A stretch of DNA of 64,000 bases from Hyperoplus lanceolatus (Eukaryota; Chordata; Actinopteri; Uranoscopiformes; Ammodytidae). Below are positions 1 through 50,111 of this stretch, in pieces. Location of the stretch: positions 15,640,001-15,704,000 of the forward strand of contig CM049395.1 in NCBI GenBank assembly GCA_026929865.2, written 5' to 3'. Position numbers and translations under genes: made by a program. Position 1 is the stretch's first letter. Every line of letters begins with the position of its first letter. The notes beneath the pieces were generated by a model. It searched no databases and had not been told where the DNA came from. It worked only from the letters and a program-made list of their open reading frames with translations.

Positions 1-1567
1 CTGATGGGGGATCATCGTCAATTTCCCTGGTGGAAGTCACTGAGGTAGTCAAACAACTCCACAGTGGCAAAGCCCCGGGGGTTGATGAGATCCGTCCAGA
101 AATGCTGAAAGCAATGGGTGTGGAAGGGCTGTCTTGGAAGACACGCCTCTTCAACATTGCGTGGAAGTCGGGTACAGTGCCGAAGGAGTGCCAGACCGGG
201 GTGGTGGTTCCTATTTTTAAAAAGGGGGACCAGAGAGTGTGTGCCAACTACCGGGGTATCACACTTCTCAGCCTTCCCGGCAAAGTCTACTCCAAGGTGC
301 TGGAAAGGAGGGTTCGGCCGATAGTCGAACCTCAGATTGAAGAGGAACAATGCGGATTCCGTCCTGGCCGTGGAACAACGGACCAGCTCTTCACTCTCGC
401 AAGGATCCTAGAGGGAGCTTGGGAGTTTGCTCATCCAGTCTACATGTGTTTTGTAGATCTGGAGAAGGCTAATGACCGGGTTCCCCGGCCGGGAGATACT
501 GTGGGGGGTGCTGCGGGAGTATGGGGTGAGGGTGTCTCTTCTCAGGGCCATCCAATCTCTGTACGCTCAAAGCGAGAGCTGTGTACGGGTTCTCGGTAGT
601 AAGTCAGACTCGTTTCCGGTGGGGGTTGGCCTCCGCCAGGGCTGCGCTTTATCACCAATCCTGTTTTATGTTTTATTTATGGACAGGATATCAAGGCGTA
701 GTCGTGGTGGGGAGGGGTTGCAGTTTGGTGGTCTGAAGATCTCATCTCTGCTGTTTGCGGATGATGTGGTTCTGATGGCATCATTGGCCTGTGACCTTCA
801 GCTCTCATTGGATCGGTTTGCCGAGTGTGAAGCGGTTGGGATGAGGATCAGCACCTCTAAATCTGAGGCCATGGTGCTCAGCAGGAAACCGATGGATTGT
901 CTACTACAGGTAGGGAATGAGTCCTTACCCCAAGTGAAGGAGTTCAAGTACCTCGGGGTCTTGTTTGCGAGTGAGGGAACAATGGAGCGTGAGATTGGCC
1001 GTAGAATCGAAGCAGCAGGGGCGGTTTTGCACTCGCTTTACCGCACTGTTGTGACGAAAAGAGAGCTGAGTCGTAAGGCAAAGCTTTCGATCTACCGGGC
1101 GATCTTTGTTCCTACCCTCACCTATGGTCATGAAGGCTGGGTAATGACCGAAAGAACGAGATCGCGGGTACAAGCGGCCGAAATGGGCTTTCTCAGGAGG
1201 GTGGCTGGCGTCTCCCTTAGAGATAGGGTGAGAAGCTCAGTCATTCGTGAGGAACTCGGGGCAGAGCCGCTACTCCTTTGCGTTGAAAGGAGCCAGTTGA
1301 GGTGGTTCGGGCATCTGGTAAGGATGCCCCCAGGGCGCCTCCCTAGGGAGGTGTTACAGGAGCGTCCAGCTGGGAGGAGGCCTCGGGGAAGACCCAGGAC
1401 TAGATGGAGAGATTATATTTCCACGCTGGCCTGGGAACGCCTCGGGATCCCCCAGTCAGAGCTGGTTGAGGTGGCCCGGGAAAGAGAAGTTTGGGGTTCC
1501 CTGCTCAAGCTGCTGCCCCCACGACCCGATTTCGGATAAGCGGCTGAAGATGATGATGATGATGATG
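1..1567 (+). mobile_element. RTE-clade (Rex3-like) LINE, 3' part
   Basis: Reverse transcriptase of a non-LTR retrotransposon, truncated here only by the window edge. Visible landmarks are GKAPGVDEI, NYRGITLLSLPGK, the GFRPGRGTTDQL segment, LRQGCALSPILF and the catalytic FADD box (read at about 760), then a basic C-terminal tail (GRRPRGRPRTRWRD) ending in PPRPDFG and a stop at 1537-1539. An (ATG)n tail follows at about 1547-1567, a hallmark of RTE elements, which end in short tandem repeats rather than poly(A). The frame breaks near 486-495, where four extra bases lie in GTTCCCCGG(CCGG)GAGATAC compared with the second copy at 38680-40999, so this copy is dead. It is very similar to that copy, which suggests a young family. 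The RTE assignment is secure from the motifs; the Rex3 subfamily name is from memory. Confidence 0.93.
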
Positions 1568-1598
1568 ACAACATAATGTATCTTTTTTTTAATTGTAG

Positions 1599-1701
1599 GC
1601 AGCCTGAGCTGATTGAAGAGAAAGCTTTGGGACTGGGCAACCTGGATGGTGGTAGTCCAGAGCTATATACTATTCACACCACTTTCCACTATTGCCTCTG
1701 A
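1599..1701 (+). CDS. possible last coding exon of an upstream gene (unrecognised)
   Basis: A polypyrimidine run and AATTGTAG acceptor (AG at 1597-1598) are followed by one base and an open frame of 33 codons starting QPELIEEKALGL and ending TTFHYCL with TGA at 1699-1701. I do not recognise the protein. It lies just after the LINE tail, which would put the LINE in the last intron of a gene running in from the left. No other exon is visible because the window starts inside the LINE. An open frame of this length can occur by chance. Confidence 0.25.
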
Positions 1702-3050
1702 TGTCGAAATGGGTGAAAATAATAGCCAGCCAAGGTCACAACCCTGCTAGGGGGGTCCGGGGGTATGCCCCCCCGGGAGATTTTTTTTTACCTTTTTAAA
1801 GTGAAATGCATGAATCTGTTGCACTTTGAGAGGAAAATTAAGAGGCTAAATCTGAGGAATTTTGGGTGAACAAATAATTTGGAGACACTGGGTCGGATGA
1901 ATTAGAAGCTATTGAAGAAAGACACATGGATTTTCCATAGAAATATAAATTAGAAATAAAATATTATGCAGGATCCTCTGGGATGGGCTTGGAGCTCTTT
2001 TTCTTTTATGGGACATATTTTTCTGTAATATAATGAATTAATTTAAATGCAGTGAGAGGAACGAAGCAGAAGAACTCTGTTGTCCAGTTATCTTTTTTTC
2101 CACAGACGAGGCTGAAATAGGCTATAGACTATAGGCCTACACAGTGCATGGGCAACTGAGGGCAGCCCCATTTTCAAATATTTTTAAATAAACTCAATAG
2201 ACACTGTGCATGCCATGGACTTGAACGTGACGTGATCAGTTAACCTCGGATTACCTCCCAGATGAACTGATTCAATTATTAAGATATTAACTACCTACCA
2301 AAACATTGTATTCCTTTTATTGCATGATAATTTACATTCACATACTATGATGTTGATATCAAACACACAAACTAAAAAAAAAAAAAAAAATTGGGGGTGG
2401 CCACCCTGGCAGTAGGGACCCTAAGCAACCACTCATTTCGCTTATGCCTCGGGCCGGCGCTGCTGACCAGTGACCACTATAAGCGGGTGGAGGCAGACTG
2501 TCCTGCCCACCCAGTAATACAATTAGAAGCAATGCATGGTAATGGTATATTCTTTAGTATTAATTAATTGTCTGAATTTTATTTGACATTTTCTTGGACA
2601 GAGAATGAACAGGTCCGTCCGATAGTGGGTCTGGAATTCACCCAAAAAAAAAAAAAAACATTTTTTTATTTGATTGGGTGGGCACAGCCCACATTTGGGT
2701 GGGCGCGGCCCACCCTGGTCCCTGGCTACCGACGGCCCTGGTTGTAGGTATAATACACTGTAGACCACACAGGGAGACAGACGCAAAGTGACTCAGATGC
2801 ACAAGGCACACTGGCAGTTAGACTTTATGGCTCCAATGGAGGACTGGAGTCAGACTCTACACCAATATTTTACTTTCTCTTCAGAAACACAATCGTTAGC
2901 TAGACGTGCTGTGGATTGAAATAATCGTCTTAATCCCTCAAGTGTTCTTCTGTGTTGTGGTGTTTACATTTATAAATGGAGTTTCTGTTCATTGGTGTTT
3001 TCAAATTGTTACTGTAAAAAAAGTGTGGTTTTGCTGCCATCTTCTGGCAC
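1702..3050. repeat. decayed DNA-transposon sequence, no gene
   Basis: Three pieces look like old transposon termini and interior: a G-rich stem near 1745-1780 (GGGGGTCCGGGGG and its near-complement), a segment ending in GCCTCGGGCCGGCGCTG near 2445-2463, and CTACCGACGGCCCTGG near 2726-2741 preceded by GGGTGGGCGCGGCCCACCC. CAGGGCC-type ends are common in teleost hAT-like elements. No matching opposite end or target duplication was found, so limits and family are uncertain. A- and T-runs at 2373-2390 and 2644-2658 are probably tails or slippage tracts. Confidence 0.4.
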
Positions 3051-3079
3051 ACGTGTAACAAGTCAAGTGATGTTTTGTG

Positions 3080-3515
3080 TGTTCAAGTGGAAGAAGTAGA
3101 AGCAACATTACCACAGCGTAGAATATTCTTTTACAAGAGAAAGCTCACAAGTTAAAATCTTATCTATGAATGTAGTAAGTAGTAGTGCATTAGCATCAAC
3201 ATAATAAAGCATCAAAAGTAAAAGTACTCATTTTGCAGAATGGCCAATTTCGGAATACTACATACTGTATATGTTATATTATTGGATTATAATTATTTAT
3301 GCATTAATGTGTACATGCTTTTATATTGCAGCTAATTTGGATTTATATAAATGTATATACTGTGGGGTTCCTCCCCCCTGAGGATAAACAATGTTTAAAT
3401 TATATAATATTAATTTATTTACTATATGGAAAGTAAAAAGGCAGTAAAAAATGTCAAAATTCTAGTGCAGTACTTGAGTAAATGTACTTACTAGTTACTT
3501 TGTAACACTGGGATT
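3080..3515. repeat. degenerate MITE-like repeat with AAGTAAAAGTACT-type ends
   Basis: The segment contains AAAGTAAAAGTACTCATTTTGC near 3218 and closes with TGCAGTACTTGAGTAAATGTACTTAC near 3466-3491 and TTTGTAACACTGG, the usual look of a very common teleost non-autonomous DNA element. Related phrases recur near 44715-44870. The left end is not defined and no target duplication was seen. Confidence 0.4.
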
Positions 3516-3710
3516 GAGAAATGTTGAAAAAGGTCTTGTTCTGATTGTTGTCCTATATTGAAAGTTTGAGGACAAAGACTCTCTTGTGCATGAACATGAG
3601 AGCAGAGCTTCTTACTGCGTTCAAAATTTGGAATGGCTAAACTCAATATTTAATGTTAATCTTATCATAACTCAAACCTTAATCCTTGATCAAAGTCATC
3701 ATTCTTGAGG

Positions 3711-3740
3711 GAGTGTGTGTGTTTGTCTGTGTTTGTGGGG

Positions 3741-3775
<35 letters not shown>

Positions 3776-3799
3776 TGGTGTGTGTGTGTGGGGGGGGGG
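3711..3799. repeat. (TG)n microsatellite with G-run
   Basis: Imperfect TG array interrupted by GGGGGAC and TAGTGG, ending in a run of about ten G. Confidence 0.9.
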
Positions 3800-6700
3800 T
3801 TCTTATCCTGTGATTGGAGCTCATACTATCTATGACTGAGACCCATCATTGCGCTCAATGATTCCAAACCTGATGACCCATAAGGAACTCAAGCGAAATC
3901 TGAGGGATCTCAAATAAAGATAAAGAGTATTTCTGCTAAACAGCATTACATTTTTTTATTTAGATGTTTGTATGATTTTTTTTTAATTTACTGCTTAACA
4001 TGGACAATCTGCAAGGTTGCAATCATTCTTTGGTTGAAATAATCCAGACTGTTTCATAATAGGGAGGTCATAAGCCGTTAGAGCATCTTAAAACCAATCA
4101 GCTCAGGTATTATAAAGAAGCTGACACAATACAATAGGTTTACTGAAATTATACTCTGATATGGGGATTTGTTCCAGTTTTTCACTTTTGAGTGTTTTCC
4201 TTCTCTTTCCGTTAAAATGACCAAGTATAATTTGCAGAATAGAAAAGAAAGGGATGAAATCAATTGATGGGAGCTGTACAAATATGAGTATCTCATCTCA
4301 TGTTATTAATGCAAGACTCATTTTTCCAAACAACATTAGGGATATCCAATAGATCTTTTTGTTTATGCTTTCACAGATCCGCTGCAGCCATTTTTTAAAA
4401 GGCTCTGGGAATTTGATAACAACTCTGTTGCAACAATCGTGTTCCTCTCTCTCATATTGTTCAAGTGTGGCAATACAATGGTCGCCCAGGGACATTATTT
4501 GCATATTGTCAAGGGGTGTGTGAATAGGGCTTAGGAGAATGAAAAATGATATCAGCCACAAAGAAAAAGCAATGGTCTGTGACCAAATGCTCGATCTTCT
4601 ATGCATATGTTATCTGAGATTGAGGGTTTTTTGTTGTCATATAAATGCAAATGTGGTACTGGTATACAGGGATATAATGTGCAATTATGGTTCAAATAGG
4701 AATTTCCCTCGATCTATTCCACTTTAGTGTTCTGTTAAGTGTGATGTTCAGTGGACAGTGTCATAGAAATCCCACATAGTAGTACGGAGTTAGACATAAT
4801 TCATTTAACATAGTCATCAGTAATAGTCAGCGCTCATCATGGTGATTTATTTATGTTGGAAGAAAATCAAGCTAATGATGAGCAGATTTGATCATATCAA
4901 ATTATTTGGTAGTCCATCACTAATATTATAGTTTTGACCAAGGTTTTATTTTTCAGTAAAATATTATTAAGTAATACTATTCCTAGAATGATTTTAGCAA
5001 ATGATTGTAATAAACTAATGGTGCCACTGGGTGGTGCAATCGAACAGTATTTTCAAAAAGACATCAAATAGTGCACATTCATACTCAGAAGGTAAATCCT
5101 CAAAAAAAAGTTAAAAAGAACTTTTATTTTATGAAAAAACTTGTTTATGATTTTTTTTAATTCAATAAAGATGTTTTAATGGTTTTTCTTTTTGATCTAT
5201 ATTTGCTTGTAGTTTTTCATTTGTTTCTGAAACAAGTTGGAAGTTGAAATTACCTGGTCGTGTTTGAATTAAGGTAAAAGGAGTGGAGTTGACTGGACGT
5301 TTCACAGTTACCGGTTTATAGACTAAATAAATAAATAAAGCAACTGATTATGGATCGGTGGGATTTAATATATATTTTAGTTGCAACATACTGCTGATAG
5401 AGAAGCTTGAGTTTGCTCCTTCTGCTGTCAAATATGTAAAGAATTACAGAGAGAAGGCTTCCATTGATTATCACATCCATATACACTCATTGAACCAGAC
5501 TCATCAGTGAACAGGCTGTTGAGTCATAGGAGGATTTCTTGGGTGTGAATTACAGAAACATGTCTGTCAGAGAAGATTATACACACCTTTAGCAGCTGAT
5601 TCTTTCATTAAAAAGGTTCAAATCAGGTTAATAACTCTAGCTGAATCACCATCCCAAAGCAGTTCAGTCAAAGTACTTGTACTGGTATGGAACATGTGTT
5701 GTCATATGATCATCTCGTGGAACAAGCTTTCCTGAGACTCCTGCCTGTGCATACCCTCTCAAACTGAATGACCTCAACTCAATATCCTGTCTGCTATCAA
5801 TGAGATTATGCAGGCATGCTAACAACAGGAAATTTGCTCTCTCAGGGATTGACCAGCAGCCATTTATAGTGACTCATGACTCAGAGGTAAATCATGACAG
5901 CGGTGCCTCAGACCGCAATGTGTAAGACGAGCTTACGTTTTAGAATCAGTCACAGTGGGAACACCGGGGTTATCTCTGGGATTGTAATGGCATACAGTGA
6001 GTCAGATGAACTGTGGCTGAAGTTTTTTCCCTGCAGCCACAAAGACTATATGCTCACTGACTGTGATTGTACAAGGGATCAGAATACACTTACTACCTGA
6101 GCTGTGAGTCATGTGTTTTGTGCTTGCTTCACATAATATCAAGGAGAAGTCGCATCAGCAGAGTCACACAGTGCTGATGAGCAACAAACATATGACTTCT
6201 GCTGTAGCGGTCGCTTGTTCCAGGTCACTCACACTGACCCATTTTTCCCTGTGAGGGTTCAACCCGAGGGTTACAGAATGCGCAATATACTCCTCCAGTT
6301 AAATGCATTGCTGCTGCTGTTGTGACCGAGTAAGGCCCAGGTACCAGGCTAGTTTTTGACTTGAAATATATACATGTAAAAGACAAGGTAAACAGTATTT
6401 CTACTATCATGTTGAAAAATAAAACTTTCAGCAACTATGATTGAACATTAAAGTAAGTAATATCGTAATAGATATAAGAATCATTAGTGAATCACAATAA
6501 TAATAAAAAAATCAATAGTAGGCCTATATTGATTTTGGTGGATTTCCATTCAGGACAGTCAGAGATTTTCAAGAGTAACTTGAAAAAGTTGTCTTAATCT
6601 CCGATACACAGTTCTTTATTAATTGCTGCATCTTTCCAGTCATTCCTAAATCCTAAACCTGTCACCATGACTGAAGGCCCGGCTTTCCTATTGTACGCCC

Positions 6701-7074
6701 CTACAGAAGAAGTAATTTTTTAAAGATTGCTGGATGGTTTTGTATTAAAAAGATGAAAATAAAAGACAGGATAAGACTTTATTCCCAAAATTGAAAATTA
6801 ATTGTTTTCATTACATTTGGCATTTGGGGGAACCTCATTATTTCTAACATCCTGGTTACGACTTTTGACTTAGAGCCAGCATTTAAAAATACCTACAAAG
6901 ATTATCAAAATGAACTGGATGAACACACACATACACACACACACACTGGAAAAAGGTAGAGCCATTTACAATAAGGACAGTGTCTAGTAGGCCTCCATAT
7001 GGTTATGCATCAGCAGAACCAACTCTGTAAACATAAACAACTTATCACAGACACAGTGTTTGTTCCAGCCATCT
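3800..7074. other. AT-rich intergenic DNA, nothing recognised
   Basis: Short open frames on both strands here have no recognisable motifs, no exon-like splice signals in phase, and AT-rich composition. I see no gene or clear repeat. Confidence 0.6.
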
Positions 7075-7081
7075 CTTCACT

Positions 7082-7346
7082 TTTTACATTTTTTTTTTAA
7101 CCTTTATTTATACAGGTAAATCCCATTGAGACCGAAGACTCTTTTTCAAGGGAGACCTGTTTTCCTTTCCCACGTTACCATTCACACACACATTCATACA
7201 CCGATAGCAGGCTAACTATGGAGGCAAGGTGGGTGAAGTGTCTTGCCCAAGGACACAACAACCATGACACAGGTGGCAGGGCGGGGATCGAACCGCCAAC
7301 CCTTTGATCATCAGCCAACACGCTCTACCAACTGAGCCACAGTCGC
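7082..7346 (-). mobile_element. tRNA-derived SINE, copy 1
   Basis: On the minus strand the head reads GCGACTGTGGCTCAGTTGGTAGAGCG (A box) followed by GGCGGTTCGATCCCC (B box), a pol III internal promoter of tRNA origin, then a body with CTTGGGCAAGACACTTCACCC and a tail ATGGGATTTACCTGTATAAATAAAGG then A-rich. A 7-bp direct repeat CTTCACT at 7075-7081 and 7347-7353 looks like the target duplication. A second copy in the opposite orientation lies at 15507-15776. Confidence 0.85.
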
Positions 7347-7353
7347 CTTCACT

Positions 7354-8809
7354 GCACTTAATGTATTGCTTTGTAACCAACCAGACCACAGTCTTTTAAA
7401 AACAATCAGTAACATTTTGTTGTAATCATACAGAAACTGTAAATAAATATTGACTTTCTAGTACATGTGGCAGACTCTGTATGTGACCATGCTGTGTTCC
7501 CGAATAACCGATCAGAAAAAACGGCCTCCATAACGAAGGGAAAAAAGAAAGTTTTAATAATATAAGGTATTTCATTTTGACAAAGTCTACCTTTATATGT
7601 AGTTTCTACTCAAACAGCCTGCAACTGAGGATTTTGGTGAGTGACGGGCAATTACACAGAGAGGAAAAATAACTGTCTTCCTGTTATTCAAAGCAGTGTG
7701 AGTTGTGCAACTGCCTGAAGTTTCAAAAGATTTGTCACTGGGGACTTATGAACTGAGAATTGTTTCCTCTGCTTAAGTGGATAACTTGGTGTAAACAATG
7801 GTCCCATATAAACAGACATTTGCAGAAGCAAATTTGTATAAAGATGTGAAGGGACATAAGAGCTGTTTGAGAAGCAAACAAAAATGAAAGAGATGGGGAG
7901 ACAAAGTTTCATCTGTATAGTGAAGTGAGAAAGGAGGGCCAGGCCACATGTGTAAGAAGGGTGTGTTCTGTGTGTGTGTGTGTGTATGCACGCGTGTGTA
8001 TGAGGGTTATGATGCCTCTGGTATGCCATGTGCTCACCACGAACTGTCAGGAGCCGTTGAGCGATTGATGGCTGTTTCAGGAAGAAAACATGGTGTCACA
8101 TTATTGCGGAGGAGATTGAAAGCAATGCACCTTTGTACAGCTCTTGACAGCTTGCTCATACGTAAACATACCCATTTGTATCTCACACATACAGGTCAAA
8201 ACACACAAATATATCCAAAAGCAGGCAATCACTCCTGCACTGCAAACATGAATCAATAGTTTGACAAATATTGAGTTTCAGATTTACAAATGTCTTGGGG
8301 CCAAAGACAGGAAGTTGTTACCTCACAACCATATGATTGTATTGTAAAATTGCGTTGATGTAAATTAACTAGTGAACACTATATAAAGTAGTGAAGATGA
8401 TCGGCTGCTGTATATGGGCATCTATAACAGCAAAATACTGCATACATTCATCAGTCATAGTAATCCAATGATAATTCATAATAATATAACATTAAAACTA
8501 GTCCTTCTAGTACCTAATAAATGAAAACAAGATTTAATTAAATTAAATAAAAGTGTGATATATGCAGTGTATGGAGGATACAACATTAAAATACCACAGA
8601 TTATACAAGTATGTGAAAATGGAAGGAAAATTAAGTAAACTTTAATGGATATTGGATCAACATTGAGTAGTTCATACTCTTTATCAATGCAGTTATTCTT
8701 TTGTTTATGTTGGAGGTACATTTGTCATCTGCGTCCTTATCGTACGCATCCACAGCTTCTATTCTCTCCGACCCTTCTGCCCCATTGGGAGCAGCTGACA
8801 TCACACACA

Positions 8810-8901
<92 letters not shown>

Positions 8902-11199
8902 ACTCTGGACCAAGTCCCCTGAGGTCGTAGCCAGCACAATGTCATTATCATCCATCGGATTGCACGTGGTCACTACCCATTCAGTCTTGCTGACGTGCCT
9001 TTTATGCTCAGTAATTCTTCTCACAGAAGACCCCCACCCATCCTCTCCTCCGCAGTCCACCCTGTGTGCCCCCCCTCCCCAGTCTAGTGTGGCCCATCTG
9101 TAACCCCATCCCCCACCCTGCACCCCCATATCCGCCCAGTTTTTGCCCTGCACTTCTCCAAAACAAACCAGCTGTCTTGGCCGCTCGAGTCCCCCGGGGG
9201 CGTAAACAGGTGCCGAGAGGGCCTTAGCATGTGACACATGGCAGCACGCTCCTCCAGCCTGCTCCTCCAACCTGCCAACACACCAGAGAGAGACAGAAAG
9301 AGTGCTGGGTTTTACTGCTATGCACTTGATGGTTATCACAGACAGGGAGCTGCTGATGTTGATGACTGTTCGCACAAAAACCACTGCAAGTAAAACTTTC
9401 TCACTGGGTCAGTTGTGTAAATGTTATTGATACATGGTTAAAAAGCATATAGTTTATAATTACATGATGTGGTTAATAAAGTTTGAAATGAATAAACAGA
9501 GCATTGCACATTGTGAATCTATATTTGCTTGTTAATATGAAGGATGAACCTTGACGTTCCTTCAGCAGATATAAAAATATACATTGCTGTGTAACCAAAA
9601 TAGATAAAAGGGAAGGGGTATGTCCTGCGGAGCCCAAAGCCAGCTGTATTTTTAGCACAAACTACACACTGTGCTCAGAGAGGGGGATTGCAGGACACAC
9701 ATACCAAAATGGTAACCACAGGTCGATGCTACTGTTGGTGTATGAGTGTGAACGGTCACTGGTTTGTACTTCTAAAAAATAAGATACATGCCAAAGTATA
9801 TCTTTAGTTCATGATTACTCTTACTCAGTTGAGTAAAAACAAATACATGTATAAACAGAGCTTTGGGACCTGAAGCTAGCAAGTTATTCTACATTGGCCA
9901 TGCTCTGATGCCTTTTGTGTATTACACTACTCTAAAAGCTGAGTATGTCAATGGAAACCCAGCAAGTGCACTATAGCTTCTTTTTGTGCAGAACATTCTT
10001 TACTTTTACAACTCTTTCACACACTTGCAAATAAGGCACCCAAGTGTGGAAACTGCTCTTTAACGCAATAAAGTATTTCCTTTTGAAGCTTGAAGAACAA
10101 AGGCAGCCTCACGCCCTTAAATTGCCTCACTATCACTCTCTGTGGTGAGCTCAGCTGTGCTTACACACTCTATTGTACATCTGGCACTTTGACTCCTTGA
10201 CACTGTGTGTGTGTGTGCACACAGTGTGCGGACCAGTAGGCGCATGTGGGAGGGGTTAGTGAGTACATATGTAGGCTCATTTGTGTGATTGTGTGCAAAA
10301 ATTGTGGTTTTAGGGGCTCAGCCCTGCTGAAAAACCAAACTGCCAGCTTGTTAAGTAGGCGTCCTGCGTTCAAACCTCTAACAGGCTGAGGCAAGTTGGT
10401 GGCTCAGATTGTAGGCTGCGTGTGTGCACAACTTTTATCACCTTCCATGTTACAGCAGCTCCTGAGTTATTTTACCCTCATGGAGACAAACAACCCAGTA
10501 ACAATTCTTGGGAAAGTCTTGTATTGGAAAGGCTGAATGTCAAACCCCAAGTATTTGTGCCATAAACACACACACAGGAATGTGTGTGTCTGCAATGGTA
10601 TGACGGCCTGTTAGATAATTAAGAAGGTGGACATTTCCAAAACTAATATGGAAAAAGACAAAAACTGGAGAATATTCCTTTTAAAGTTAAAATCTGTATT
10701 ACCCTGTTGAGGGAAAAAATGGAGACGGCATCATGGCCCTCTTTGGAATATAATCATGTTACAAACAGATAGATAATTTAATTTTGAGTTTTCAAGATGA
10801 TCAAAAAAGAATGAATAAAGCATATTTGTCTGAGGGAAGTTTTTATTATACCTATTAGCTAAGGTCAACACACAAACAAAGATGAACTAGCCTACTGGAA
10901 AACAACAACATAAATTCACATAGGCCTACACTCAATGAACTTTTTGGGTAACTAGCCTAAATCAAGTGATCAGTGAATGTAGGCTAGCAGGGGGAAATAC
11001 AGGAATAATTGTGCAATATGCAATATCAGCACAGCACATTTGGCCAGCTGCTCAGACTGGCCTCTCACAGGTCTGCTGTGCAGTCTGGAGGCTGAATAGA
11101 AACTCTCAGCAGCAGCTCCTGCATTTGCATTTGATACAGACTTCTAGCAGACTTCGGCCGGCGGACCCCGCACCGCGGATGACTCTGAACTCAGCAAAA

Positions 11200-11200
<1 letters not shown>
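7354..11200. other. intergenic DNA upstream of smad3
   Basis: No gene recognised. It holds short TG arrays (7967-8000), a long CA array listed separately, and a C-rich stretch 9020-9130 whose open frames are only composition. Scattered short ATG frames lack motifs. Confidence 0.6.
8803..8901. repeat. (CA)n microsatellite, about 100 bp
   Basis: Nearly pure CA array. Long translated Thr-His or Cys-Val runs across it on both strands are artefacts of the repeat. Confidence 0.98.
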
Positions 11201-49944
<38,744 letters not shown>

Positions 49945-50052
49945 GAAAAACCCTTCATCCACCCAAGTCTCCTGACAGTGACTTAAACACACACAGACTG
50001 CATGCAGACAAGAAACGGCTACACAAACTACGGAAAGATGATTCCCCCCCAC

Positions 50053-50054
<2 letters not shown>

Positions 50055-50108
<54 letters not shown>
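50055..50108. repeat. (CA)n microsatellite in smad3 3' UTR
   Basis: Pure CA array preceded by CCCCCCACCCC, on the sense strand of the mRNA about 110 nt after the stop. CA-rich elements are known hnRNP L binding sites. Confidence 0.95.

Positions 50109-50111
<3 letters not shown>

Noticed and set aside
7321-7346. tRNA gene
   Set aside because: A and B boxes are present, but they belong to a SINE head with SINE body, tail and target duplication; the same applies at 15507.
8645-9384. Long open frames on both strands with Thr-His or Cys-Val runs
   Set aside because: They are translations of the (CA)n/(TG)n array; the same happens at 28037-28306, 31190-31531, 36320-36829, 50002-50270 and 56092-56514.
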